Origin: Stramenopiles sp. TOSAG23-2
Taxonomy: Eukaryota; Sar
Assembly (NCBI GenBank): GCA_900128395.1
Contig: LT649829.1
Location: 1 to 12,906, forward strand
Direction of reading: 5' to 3'
Length of the DNA: 12,906 nt
Below are positions 1-7,025 of this stretch, one piece after another; position 1 is the first letter of the stretch, and every line of letters starts with the position of its first letter. Both the position numbers and the translations under genes were made by a program. The notes beneath the pieces were generated by a model, which worked only from the letters and a program-made list of their open reading frames with translations, was not told the origin of the DNA and made no database searches.

Positions 1-1
1 T

Positions 2-952
2 GCCGCTGGGACTTACATGAGTGCGACACTTTCGGTAGATATGTGGGACAAAGAAAAAGAAGGCTATGATTATGACACTGGTCAGTGCTCAATAGCAATG
101 TGTGGACATTATACTCAAACTTCTTGGGCTACTAGTAGCAAAATAGGATGTGGTATTACTGAATGTGACGATATTCAAGGTGCAGGATTTGGAGGCATAC
201 ACGTAGTGTGCAATTATGCTCCAGGTGGAAATGTCAATGGCCGTAAACCTTATAAAAAAGGTGAACGTGGGACAAATTGCGCAGATGGATTAGAAGCGCA
301 AATGTATATGAATTATGGTAAATTGTGTGCTGCTCCAGGTTCATTGAGGGAATCATCAAAAACAACAAGTGAGGTACCAAGTTTTGATGCATCTCTCCTA
401 ACGGATAAAGGATGTTACCTTTCTAAGGATTGCGGTACGCCGTTGCTTTCTGATGGCTGGATAATTAAAGCAAGAGTGAGGAAAATTAATTCTGAAATTG
501 AATTAATTGGTGAAGCGAACTATGAAAGTGGATCAATTGGTGGTGCCATTGTTATTTTAATTATAGCTGTCTTCTTTTGTTCCATGGGCCATCATGCAAG
601 AATAGAAGGAACTTTTGCTCGAAAACTTGATTTTGCACATCGATCAGGAATATTTTCTGCAGAATTCCCTAAAGATTTGCAGCATGCACGATCTCGAAGA
701 AATTCTATGGTCAACAAAACACACAAAATACTATGTTTCAACAGTACTGATGCTGCCTTTCAAAGAGGATTATTCCTTACGCTGTATATTTTTCAGACAA
801 TCTGCGCTTTAATTGTGTTCTGTATTATTTTTGCAATAACTGATTTTTGGGCAAGCTGGTTTGCTCAGTTTTGGATCACATCGCATATAATTATATTCAT
901 TGAGTCAATATTTAAATGTTTTTTTTGTTTTCAAAAAAGAATCCATATATAA
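2..952 (+). CDS. CAP/SCP-domain membrane protein, 5'-truncated N-terminal part
   Basis: The frame is open from position 2, so the true start lies outside the window. The first visible Met (17) is internal, because residues A-A-G-T-Y precede it. Numbering from that Met, residues 1-75 hold the C-terminal half of a CAP (SCP/PR-1/antigen-5) domain. It shows the CAP1 motif GHYTQTSWATS (30-40) and the CAP2 motif VVCNYAPGGN (63-72), with many cysteines suited to disulphides. CAP domains are secreted or extracellular and bind sterols, lipids or partner proteins. A cysteine-containing stalk follows, then hydrophobic helices at about 173-190, 251-274 and 278-298. The frame stops at 950-952, directly after an A6 run and 20 nt after a T8 run. 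The +1 frame continues the membrane region without a break of character (see 891-1763), so this is probably one gene. The CAP assignment is firm; the full function is unknown. Confidence 0.85.
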   Translation, partial: AAGTYMSATLSVDMWDKEKEGYDYDTGQCSIAMCGHYTQTSWATSSKIGCGITECDDIQGAGFGGIHVVCNYAPGGNVNGRKPYKKGERGTNCADGLEAQMYMNYGKLCAAPGSLRESSKTTSEVPSFDASLLTDKGCYLSKDCGTPLLSDGWIIKARVRKINSEIELIGEANYESGSIGGAIVILIIAVFFCSMGHHARIEGTFARKLDFAHRSGIFSAEFPKDLQHARSRRNSMVNKTHKILCFNSTDAAFQRGLFLTLYIFQTICALIVFCIIFAITDFWASWFAQFWITSHIIIFIESIFKCFFCFQKRIHI

Positions 953-1763
953 ATTGAAACAAACTGCTTTCGTAGCACTATTTGATATTTCACTTTTAGT
1001 TTTAATTGGCATTTCGTGTATAACTATTTCTTCCGTAGAAACGAAGAATTTCAATACGTTGCCGAAAACACGTTGGGTAGTTGTCGTCATATTTGCATAT
1101 TTAACGTTCGTATTAAGTGGTATGAGCACATTCTTCTCTTACTCAACTTGGCACATTGCAAATGCACCAGATTTTGGTATTGGAAAAAATTTAAGGAATC
1201 ATCGTGGTATGGCAGACGGAGTGATGAAATGCCAACGTATTTTCCAAGCAACTGTATCTTTGATTGTATTTATTCTTATTCTAGTATCACCGTTTTATCA
1301 AGTATATACTTCCGCTGTAGTTTGTTGTGTCATTTCATTTTTACAAATGGTTTTAGCAAGTGTAGAATTTGGGGCCTCGATAATAGACAAGGATAAGCGG
1401 AAAAAATATTTTGGTGAAGATAAAGTTCACTTTTTCATATTTTTCGCATGTGATGTGATAAGTATGGTATCAATGTGCTTATTGGGATTGGGTATAGGTG
1501 ATGTTTTAAAATCAGACACAGCATTAGCAGCAAGTGGGCTGTGTTTCATTCTATTTGTAAGTTATGCTATTACAACTGTTTTATTGTTTTTAGCATTAAG
1601 AGGTGATTTGCCAAGTTTAAGTAAGCCAGAAATACCAGTGGTAGGAGTCTGTATTGAAGAAACAGATATGGCTGGAGATGCACATAACGCAAAATCAAAT
1701 GCTGTGAATAACAACGTACAAATTGTCGAAGTTTCTTCTGTTGTGATTAAAGAGGATAAATAG
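891..1763 (+). CDS. Continuation of the CAP-membrane protein in the +1 frame: six membrane segments
   Basis: This frame is open from 891 (stop at 888-890) to the stop at 1761-1763. It overlaps the end of the preceding frame, and no ATG lies at its start. It encodes about six hydrophobic helices, beginning near AFVALFDISLLVLIG, WVVVVIFAYLTFVLSG, FQATVSLIVFILILV, YTSAVVCCVISFLQMVL, FFIFFACDVISMVSM and ALAASGLCFILFVSYA. The loops are charged (for example DKDKRKK), and a soluble tail of about 50 residues is rich in Asn, Val and Glu. With the upstream part, the protein would have an outside CAP domain and about nine membrane segments. I recognise no transporter or receptor family in it. The join could be a sequencing indel in the T8 or A6 run, a true frameshift, ribosomal +1 shifting, or a short intron. 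For example, GT at 868 to AG at 904 is 37 nt and also restores the frame. Confidence 0.7.
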   Translation, partial: LYSLSQYLNVFFVFKKESIYKLKQTAFVALFDISLLVLIGISCITISSVETKNFNTLPKTRWVVVVIFAYLTFVLSGMSTFFSYSTWHIANAPDFGIGKNLRNHRGMADGVMKCQRIFQATVSLIVFILILVSPFYQVYTSAVVCCVISFLQMVLASVEFGASIIDKDKRKKYFGEDKVHFFIFFACDVISMVSMCLLGLGIGDVLKSDTALAASGLCFILFVSYAITTVLLFLALRGDLPSLSKPEIPVVGVCIEETDMAGDAHNAKSNAVNNNVQIVEVSSVVIKEDK

Positions 1764-2231
1764 TAGTGTTGCGTATCTAGAAAAAGATTTTAAATATCCG
1801 TGTTTCGATGTAGTTTGTTTTGTGTTCTAATTAAAATATTTTTTTTAAAAAAATGCTAAAGTGATAGTTCAGACAAAGTATGAATAAAACCTTAAAAACG
1901 TACAGTCCGGAATGACACATCCTCACATCCTCACAGCTAAAATTAACCGTTATGCACATACAGTTTGCATTTTTATGCCCAATGCACTATCAATAAAAAT
2001 ATACATTTCTATATATACATCTATGCATGTCATAATTTAATAAATGCGAATGAGTATGTACATTAAAATAAAAGTATCAGAAAAAGATTGCGACATTAAT
2101 TCTTTTTTTTTCATTTTCCTTCCCTATAGCAATTGCAAAGTGATCACACATACGTACAGACAGACAGAGATACATACATATATAAGACGCATAACCATAA
2201 TTTGATATAATCAAAAAAAGAAGTACAAATC
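1764..2231. other. AT-rich intergenic region between the CAP-membrane gene and the coiled-coil gene
   Basis: No gene is supported here. The stretch contains AATAAA hexamers at 1883-1888 and 1992-1997, which are candidate poly(A) signals for the upstream gene at about 120 and 229 nt after its stop. It also has T- and A-homopolymers around 1841-1854 and 2102-2110, and a purine/CA-rich simple stretch (about 2155-2185: acagacagacagaga, then tacata repeats) just before the next ORF. The 5' leader of the coiled-coil gene presumably lies at its right end. I see no RNA gene. Confidence 0.6.
1883..1888 (+). promoter_or_regulatory. Candidate poly(A) signal AATAAA
   Basis: A canonical AATAAA hexamer lies about 120 nt downstream of the stop of the CAP-membrane gene. 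In DNA this AT-rich such hexamers also arise by chance, so position is the only support. Confidence 0.35.
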
Positions 2232-2411
2232 ATGAAACAACAAGTAGGTAAAAAAGTACATTTAAAATTAAGTCTTCATTTGGATAATACTGATAAATTA
2301 AAAAATGCAATAGTAACGAAAGAAATACATTATACGAAACAAAATTTACAATCGATAAGTAACAATAAAAGAAATAAAAAAACGAAAAAAACGTTGTCAA
2401 ACATTACCTAA
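2232..2411 (+). CDS. Short ORF, probable 5' part of the coiled-coil gene
   Basis: An ATG ORF of 59 codons with a very basic, Lys/Asn-rich product, ending at TAA 2409-2411. The next frame (+1) is open from 2359 straight into the coiled-coil ORF, so this ORF plausibly supplies the missing start codon. Three routes would join them. One is a +1 shift or an extra base in the A7 runs at about 2374-2391. Another is an intron GTAGGT (2244) to ACCTAAG (2412), 169 nt, giving M-K-Q-Q followed by K-F-L-D-Q-F. The third is an intron from 2248 to 2371, 124 nt. If the intron reading is right, only the first few codons here are coding. It could also be a chance ORF or a short upstream ORF. Confidence 0.4.
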   Translation: MKQQVGKKVHLKLSLHLDNTDKLKNAIVTKEIHYTKQNLQSISNNKRNKKTKKTLSNIT

Positions 2412-3255
2412 GAAATTTCTCGACCAATTTTATGAAAAAATATGGTCCCTTTGCCTGAGTCGACAACATGATGATAATGACGAGGATACAATGACAACTG
2501 AAAAACAGGTGAATATAACAAATGCTCGAAACGATATACGTAGAACATATGATATACCTACAAAAGCAGAACGCCATGCCAAAAAACTGATGCCATGGGA
2601 GTTGATGAATGGAGAATTGCCTCAATTAAGACAAATGGATGAAGAGGATGAAAATTATTATCAATTTGTAAATTTAGATGGATTGTTGAAACCATTATTA
2701 TTATCGAAGGAAATCCATAATAATGATGTTAATACTAATAATAACATACATGTTGAAAGGCGTGCGGTAGTATATCATATCATGAAAAATGTAAAAGCAG
2801 GTGAAGGGGGGCTATATGAAACCGCATTGTTACAAAATATAGAATTGAGAAAACGATTGAATGCAGCAGGAGAACGAATAAATTATTTAGAAAAAGAAAA
2901 TGAGGTTATTTTTCGAACAGCTGAGGAACGTATTGAAGAGAATGCAGAGATGATAGATATAGTTTTAAAACGGAATAAAGAGAAATTATTAGAAGCACAA
3001 GAAAAAGCAGAGCAAGCCAAAGTTGCTGCTTTAAATTTAACAGAATCGTTGAAAAATGTAAAGCTGGAATTGGAAAAAACGAAAAAGAAATTAAATAAAA
3101 GCATAGAACAACGAGAAAAACATGTAAAGGATTTAAGATTAGCAAAGAAAGAAAATGATAAAATGACTTTTGAATTAAAAACAAAATATTATGAAACAAA
3201 TGCACAGCCAAGTTTATGGGAATTAACATCAACAAAAAAACAGAGCAATAAATAA
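2359..3255 (+). CDS. Lysine/glutamate-rich coiled-coil protein of unknown function
   Basis: The first in-frame ATG is at 2491 and gives 254 residues. The same frame is open back to 2359 and encodes protein-like sequence (L-P-K-K-F-L-D-Q-F-Y-E-K-I-W-S-L) before that Met, so translation probably begins upstream (see 2232). Counting from Met 2491, residues 15-75 are a mixed globular-looking segment with MPWELMNGELPQLRQMDEED. Residues 80-90 are Asn-rich. Residues about 110-230 are a long amphipathic helix dense in E, K, A, L, R and N with heptad-like spacing, typical of a coiled coil. No catalytic motif, membrane segment or signal peptide is visible. A structural, cytoskeletal or scaffold role is only an inference from the coiled coil. 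The gene converges on the zinc-finger gene on the other strand. Confidence 0.75.
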   Translation, partial: VTIKEIKKRKKRCQTLPKKFLDQFYEKIWSLCLSRQHDDNDEDTMTTEKQVNITNARNDIRRTYDIPTKAERHAKKLMPWELMNGELPQLRQMDEEDENYYQFVNLDGLLKPLLLSKEIHNNDVNTNNNIHVERRAVVYHIMKNVKAGEGGLYETALLQNIELRKRLNAAGERINYLEKENEVIFRTAEERIEENAEMIDIVLKRNKEKLLEAQEKAEQAKVAALNLTESLKNVKLELEKTKKKLNKSIEQREKHVKDLRLAKKENDKMTFELKTKYYETNAQPSLWELTSTKKQSNK

Positions 3256-3309
3256 TCATAACGATAAAAAACAAACGTCGTAATAGCAAAGATAAGCAGA
3301 AATATAATG

Positions 3310-3329
3310 AAGGAGAGAATATTCTCCTT
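3310..3329. repeat. Inverted repeat, 7-bp arms
   Basis: Perfect 7-bp arms aaggaga / tctcctt surround a 6-nt loop (gaatat). It sits just after the coiled-coil gene, in the convergent spacer, and could form a 3' UTR stem. Confidence 0.6.
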
Positions 3330-3364
3330 GATGAAGGAGAAAAAAATGCAAATGTGTTATAAAA

Positions 3365-3386
3365 ATATACTCGTACACGAGTATAT
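3365..3386. repeat. Inverted repeat, 10-bp arms and 2-nt spacer
   Basis: Perfect arms atatactcgt / acgagtatat flank the dinucleotide ac, making a near-perfect palindrome of 22 bp. It lies in the middle of the convergent 3' spacer. The core tactcgtac recurs at about 3478-3486. It could form an RNA stem in either transcript or be a binding site for a dimeric protein. Confidence 0.65.
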
Positions 3387-3435
3387 GAGAAAGTAGAAGA
3401 TGTGTCCGAAATGCAACAGATGTGTGAGAAGATTA

Positions 3436-3441
3436 AATAAA
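3436..3441 (+). promoter_or_regulatory. Candidate poly(A) signal for the coiled-coil gene
   Basis: An AATAAA hexamer 181 nt after the stop of the coiled-coil gene and downstream of both spacer hairpins. The support is positional only. Confidence 0.35.
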
Positions 3442-3506
3442 AATTTGCGTAAAAGACACATGTTGTTTTTAAAAAAATACTCGTACAACTTTATAATATA
3501 TTGGTT

Positions 3507-3512
3507 TTTATT
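3507..3512 (-). promoter_or_regulatory. Candidate poly(A) signal for the CCCH/Smr gene
   Basis: TTTATT on the plus strand, read as AATAAA on the minus strand, 14 nt beyond the stop of the zinc-finger gene. This is a plausible position for a compact 3' UTR. Confidence 0.5.
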
Positions 3513-3525
3513 GGTGCTTTTCTTC

Positions 3526-4563
3526 TCAAACTTTTTCTAAAAATAAAGCTCCACGAAATCCTCTGCTATCAATACCAATTTTAAATACATATCCATTATT
3601 ACGTAAATATTCTGCAGTCGTATAAAACAATACACCTTCCGCTTGATGTCCTTCTTTATGATGCCCTGTACCAGTAATTATCCAAATATTATTATCACCT
3701 TTATATTGTGGCAATACAACATTTAAGACTTTTTCCACTTCATATTTTGCAATAAAATGTAAATCTATACATCGATCAGATGAATTTTCATTTACTTTAC
3801 CAAAACGTTGTAATGGATTTGAAATTTCTAAAAAAACATTGGAATCTCGATTTCGTTGATCTTGCCAAAGTTCTATTGGAATTTCAACACTTTTTATTCC
3901 TTTAGTTAATATTGTTTTCTCCTCTTTTGTATAGTTGCGTCTTCCAGATTTGGATGCTTGATCAAATAAAGAAGATGTTGTTGATTCATAATTCATGTTA
4001 TTATTGCTATTGTAAGCTTGATATGTTTGTGAATAATTATTATAATTACCAACATTTGTATTATTCATGGTATTATTATTATTTACTACTTGTTGTTCTT
4101 GTTTTGGCCATTGTTGTGGTATCAATGTCGGATCGTTGTTTTTATTATTACTGTTGTAAATATTGTTTGATGGTGTCCATTCCATTGCGTTGACCGAAGC
4201 CGAGGAAAAAGGATTGACTTCAGGATGAAAATATAAACAACCTGCTTGTCTACACTCACTACCAAATCTACAAGGTTGTGATGCAAACATTGATATGAAT
4301 GAAGCAGCTTCTTCATCATTTGGATGCCTCATCGTGCATCGTTTACCATATGGGCATATATCTGCTAGGTATGCCAAACATACCTTGCGATTATCAACGG
4401 GAATACATTTTTTTCTCTCATGTCGATATATACATGCTTTACCACGGTTACACGCGCTGCCATATTTACACAATGGCATTAATTTTTTAACATTATTATT
4501 ACTATTATTATGATTACCTTTTTTTTTTTTCGGTCTTAAATATATTCCATGAACACGTTGCAT
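3526..4563 (-). CDS. Triple CCCH zinc-finger protein with PAM2-like motif and C-terminal Smr domain
   Basis: A 345-residue protein starting at ATG 4563. Longer readings lack an ATG and run into AT-rich non-coding sequence. Three CCCH fingers are visible: C32-x5-C38-x5-C44-x3-H48, C62-x7-C70-x5-C76-x3-H80 and C98-x5-C104-x4-C109-x3-H113. Such fingers usually bind RNA. Residues 119-131 (FSSASVNAMEWTP) resemble a PAM2 peptide, the ligand of the MLLE domain of poly(A)-binding protein, with Trp in place of the usual Phe. An Asn-rich linker follows (about 132-200). The C-terminus (about 264-345) is an Smr (MutS2-related) domain with IDLHF, the glycine-rich ITGTGHHKEGH and a final GFRGALFLE. Smr domains in eukaryotic RNA-decay proteins act as RNA endonucleases or RNA-binding modules. 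A cytoplasmic or nuclear role in mRNA turnover or surveillance is inferred. The fingers and Smr domain are certain by motif; the PAM2 call is tentative. Confidence 0.9.
   Translation of the reverse strand: MQRVHGIYLRPKKKKGNHNNSNNNVKKLMPLCKYGSACNRGKACIYRHERKKCIPVDNRKVCLAYLADICPYGKRCTMRHPNDEEAASFISMFASQPCRFGSECRQAGCLYFHPEVNPFSSASVNAMEWTPSNNIYNSNNKNNDPTLIPQQWPKQEQQVVNNNNTMNNTNVGNYNNYSQTYQAYNSNNNMNYESTTSSLFDQASKSGRRNYTKEEKTILTKGIKSVEIPIELWQDQRNRDSNVFLEISNPLQRFGKVNENSSDRCIDLHFIAKYEVEKVLNVVLPQYKGDNNIWIITGTGHHKEGHQAEGVLFYTTAEYLRNNGYVFKIGIDSRGFRGALFLEKV
3990..4170 (-). repeat. Asn-codon low-complexity tract within the CCCH/Smr gene
   Basis: A run of AAT/AAC codons on the minus strand encodes the Asn-rich linker between the zinc fingers and the Smr domain. 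It is seen as tta/att/gtt-rich DNA on the plus strand. Such linkers are common in AT-rich protist genomes and are often length-variable. The reverse frames here give only spurious ORFs. Confidence 0.7.
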
Positions 4564-4965
4564 GTTTGTGGTATATCTTTCTTCTTTTTTTTTAAAATAA
4601 AAATATAGAAATAAAAATAAAAAAACAAAATAGAAATATACTAAATGTTTGCGTATACAATAATATATTATATATATAGATGGAACGATGAAACAACTTG
4701 TACGCAAAGAAGGGAAATTGTTTTATATGTAAATTATGTAGTAGTACTAGTACTGCAACTACTTTTTTGCGAAGAAGAATAATTTTATTATGGATGAGAC
4801 GTGGATGCGCATCGATTGGATACAAAATTGGTATTCTAATTTCCTTTTCAAGTATAAATAGCAACGCTATACGATAATATATTGATATACTAAAAAAATA
4901 TAATAAATATTTTATGATGCAGATGAGACATCAGAAAAATATATATATATTTCCAAAAATTATTT
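4564..4965. other. AT-rich spacer between ACAD and CCCH/Smr genes (both minus strand)
   Basis: This stretch holds the upstream/leader region of the zinc-finger gene and the 3' region of the dehydrogenase gene. It has A/T homopolymers, (TA)n at about 4666-4678 and 4940-4950, and a perfect 12-bp palindrome agtactagtact at 4743-4754. ORFs reading through here on the minus strand start at TTG and have composition-driven F/I/Y/L-rich products, so I do not call them. No promoter motif can be asserted. Confidence 0.5.
4743..4754. repeat. 12-bp perfect palindrome
   Basis: The sequence agtactagtact is identical to its reverse complement. It lies about 180 bp upstream of the CCCH/Smr start codon. It could be a site for a dimeric regulator, or chance. 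Confidence 0.35.
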
Positions 4966-6414
4966 TTATAAATGTGATCGGAACGATTCAGTAGCAAAGA
5001 TTGAATTCAAACCAGGACCTCTTGTTACCCATTTTTCATCCACACCAGCTTGTTGTAAATGTGGACGGTATTTTTCCAACGCTTTATGATGCAATGCAAT
5101 CACATTGTATGGAGTGAAATTAATTTCATCTTGCGTTTTTGCTGCACGATTTACATATTTAGCAAGTACTTGACGTGCAATCGTAACTTTATGTACCTCT
5201 GTTGGTCCATCAGCAATACCTTGTACATGGCCAGACATCAAATAACGAGTAAATGGCAATTCCCAGCTAACACCTAAGCCACCATGCAACCTCATGGCAT
5301 GCGTAACAACAATATCGATAACTTTTGGTACCATTGCTTTGACGGCAGCAATATCTTTTCGTACTGCACGATAATTTTTTGGATTTTGATCAATCAACCA
5401 TGCAGTACGTAAAACAAGCAATTTAAATTGTTCCAATGCCATCCAACAATCAGCAACTTTTTCTTGTGTCATTTGTTTCAATGCCAATTTTTCCCCTTGC
5501 GTTGTGCGGCTTTGTGCACGTTCACACATCATATCAAACGCTCTTTTGCAGGTACCAATAGTACGCATACCATAATGAATACGCCCACCAGATAAACGAG
5601 TTTGTGCAACAAGGAAACCTTCCCCACGTCTACCTAATAAATGATCAAATGGTACACGAACATTTTTATATTCAACATAACCATGATCACCACCTGGTAA
5701 GCCTCTTTCAGGATCATGTAAATCCAATTCATGGATACCAGTACCAACATTACGCAAAATTGTTACACCAGGTGTAGTTGCTGGAATAATAAACATGGAC
5801 ATGGATGAATGCCTACTTGCTTCTGGATCTGTCACTGCCATCATTAAAAAGAATGCTGCATATTTTGCACTTGAAGACCATAATTTTGCTCCATTAATAA
5901 CCCATTCATTTGTATCTGGATCAAGTTCAGCACGTGATACGAATGTAGTTGGATCAGCGCCACCTGCTGGTTCGGTCATGGAATAGCATGAAGATATTTT
6001 ATCTTGTAATAATGGTTCAAGGAATTCTTTCTTTTGTTTTGGTGTTCCATAATGTGCAAGAATTTCACTATTGCCAGTATCAGGTGCAGCAGTTCCAAAT
6101 ACTTTTGGTGCACAACGAGAACGTCCAAGTATAAGGTTCATGCAAGCTAATTTAAATTGACCATAGCCGGGACCACCAAGTTCAGGCCCTAAATGACATG
6201 CCCATAAACCTTGATCTCGCACTTTTTGTTGCAATGGCGGGAATAAAGCTGCACGTGCAGGATGGGTCGTATCGTATGGCGAAAATCCAAATGTATCAAG
6301 TGGCTCTACTTCCTCTTTGACAAACTTGTCCATCCACTTTAATTTTTCAATAAATTCTGGCTGAATGCCGAATAATTTCAAATCTCTGCCGATAAATTCA
6401 TCAAAATCTTCCAT
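4966..6414 (-). CDS. Acyl-CoA dehydrogenase, ACAD10/11-like, with C-terminal peroxisomal signal
   Basis: A 482-residue FAD-dependent acyl-CoA dehydrogenase starting at ATG 6414. The order is an alpha-helical N-terminal domain, the FAD/substrate signature YSMTEPAGGADP (144-155), a beta domain ending near KNVRVPFDHLLG (250-261), a C-terminal helical bundle with the MRTIGTCKRAFDMM helix (283-296), the LHGGLGVS loop (376-383) and ADGPTEVH (401-408). The last motif is typical of the ACAD10/ACAD11/IBR3 group. Its acidic residue D402 is the likely catalytic base by comparison with those families. These enzymes introduce the alpha-beta double bond in acyl-CoA beta-oxidation, and the group includes enzymes for long, branched or 4-hydroxy acyl chains. 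The C-terminus is -R-S-H-L, a match to the PTS1 consensus [SAC]-[KRH]-[LM], so a peroxisomal location is likely. No kinase-like N-terminal domain is present, unlike animal ACAD10/11. There are no introns. Confidence 0.93.
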   Translation of the reverse strand: MEDFDEFIGRDLKLFGIQPEFIEKLKWMDKFVKEEVEPLDTFGFSPYDTTHPARAALFPPLQQKVRDQGLWACHLGPELGGPGYGQFKLACMNLILGRSRCAPKVFGTAAPDTGNSEILAHYGTPKQKKEFLEPLLQDKISSCYSMTEPAGGADPTTFVSRAELDPDTNEWVINGAKLWSSSAKYAAFFLMMAVTDPEASRHSSMSMFIIPATTPGVTILRNVGTGIHELDLHDPERGLPGGDHGYVEYKNVRVPFDHLLGRRGEGFLVAQTRLSGGRIHYGMRTIGTCKRAFDMMCERAQSRTTQGEKLALKQMTQEKVADCWMALEQFKLLVLRTAWLIDQNPKNYRAVRKDIAAVKAMVPKVIDIVVTHAMRLHGGLGVSWELPFTRYLMSGHVQGIADGPTEVHKVTIARQVLAKYVNRAAKTQDEINFTPYNVIALHHKALEKYRPHLQQAGVDEKWVTRGPGLNSIFATESFRSHL

Positions 6415-6741
6415 ATTTCTTTTTTGTTTCTGTTGGTTGGTTTTATTATTTGTGTTTTTTGTTGTTTTAGTAGTAGTAATAATATCTGTTCGTTTTAGTA
6501 ATATAACTGTTTCTGTATACTGTGTTTCTGTATGTATCTAGATATATATTGATGTTGATGGTGTCCTTCTATATCAATTGTGATTATATATATACCTCTG
6601 ATAAGATTAATAAATATATGTGTAAAATCTCCTCTGGTTGGACGGGTGAAGTGCATTCGTAATATTGTACCTGTGGTATTCTAACGATTCATATATATAG
6701 GCAATAATTTTTACAATTACATATGAGATTTGTACAAAACA

Positions 6742-6905
6742 ATGGCACCAGGTGATAATAAAGGTGATAATGATGTTTGTGAATTACTATTAAAATTTCC
6801 AGTATTATTAGCTCACCAGCTCAATGCCTTGATGATGTAGATGACGTTTTACTAGTAGTATTTATCGGTCTCACGTTTGCAAATAAATTGTTGGATGTCG
6901 AATAG
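6742..6905 (+). pseudogene. Possible small protein gene broken by one frame change
   Basis: An ATG at 6742 opens a 32-codon frame ending at 6838-6840. A second frame, open from 6783 to the stop at 6903-6905, encodes a helix-like stretch with QCLDDVDDVLLVVFIGLTF and NKLLDVE. The two overlap at 6783-6837, and a -1 (or +2) change there would give one protein of about 54 residues. The reading is suggested only by the protein-like, non-AT-biased amino-acid content. No family is recognised. Chance ORFs of this length are common, so this is a low-confidence call. An unrecognised spliced gene is an alternative. Confidence 0.2.
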
Positions 6906-7025
6906 AATCAAAAATGAACGTGTGCCTGAATGCATGCTTGTTAAAGTACCCCTGAGACATTTCATCAATGACATTCAGCCCAGCCAGAGAGGGAGCAAAG
7001 AGTTTACATACTGTAAGCTACCCAG

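Larger units (their letters stand above)
3256..3525. other. Convergent 3' spacer with two hairpins and poly(A) signals
   Basis: A spacer of about 270 bp between the stops of two convergent genes. It holds two inverted repeats (3310-3329 and 3365-3386), an AATAAA on the plus strand (3436-3441) and one on the minus strand (3507-3512). Frame 0 is open from 3252 to the stop at 3360-3362 and encodes a Lys/Glu-rich, Asn-rich stretch (with NEGENILLDEGEKNANVL) like the coiled-coil protein. It may be a displaced C-terminal end of that gene, but the join would need a shift of the opposite sense to the one at its 5' end, so this is weak. Confidence 0.5.

Noticed and set aside
918-939. 22-nt micro-intron GTTTTTTTTG...AAAAAAG joining the two CAP-gene frames
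   Set aside because: Its length would restore the frame, but the junction codon becomes T+AA, a stop.
3402-3440. CRISPR-like or bacterial terminator signals
   Set aside because: No spaced direct repeats occur in the window, and the gene content is eukaryotic, so rho-independent terminators are not expected.
4592-4864. 90-residue minus-strand ORF upstream of the CCCH/Smr gene
   Set aside because: It starts at TTG, its F/I/L/Y composition simply reflects AT-rich DNA, and it overlaps the leader of a convincing gene.
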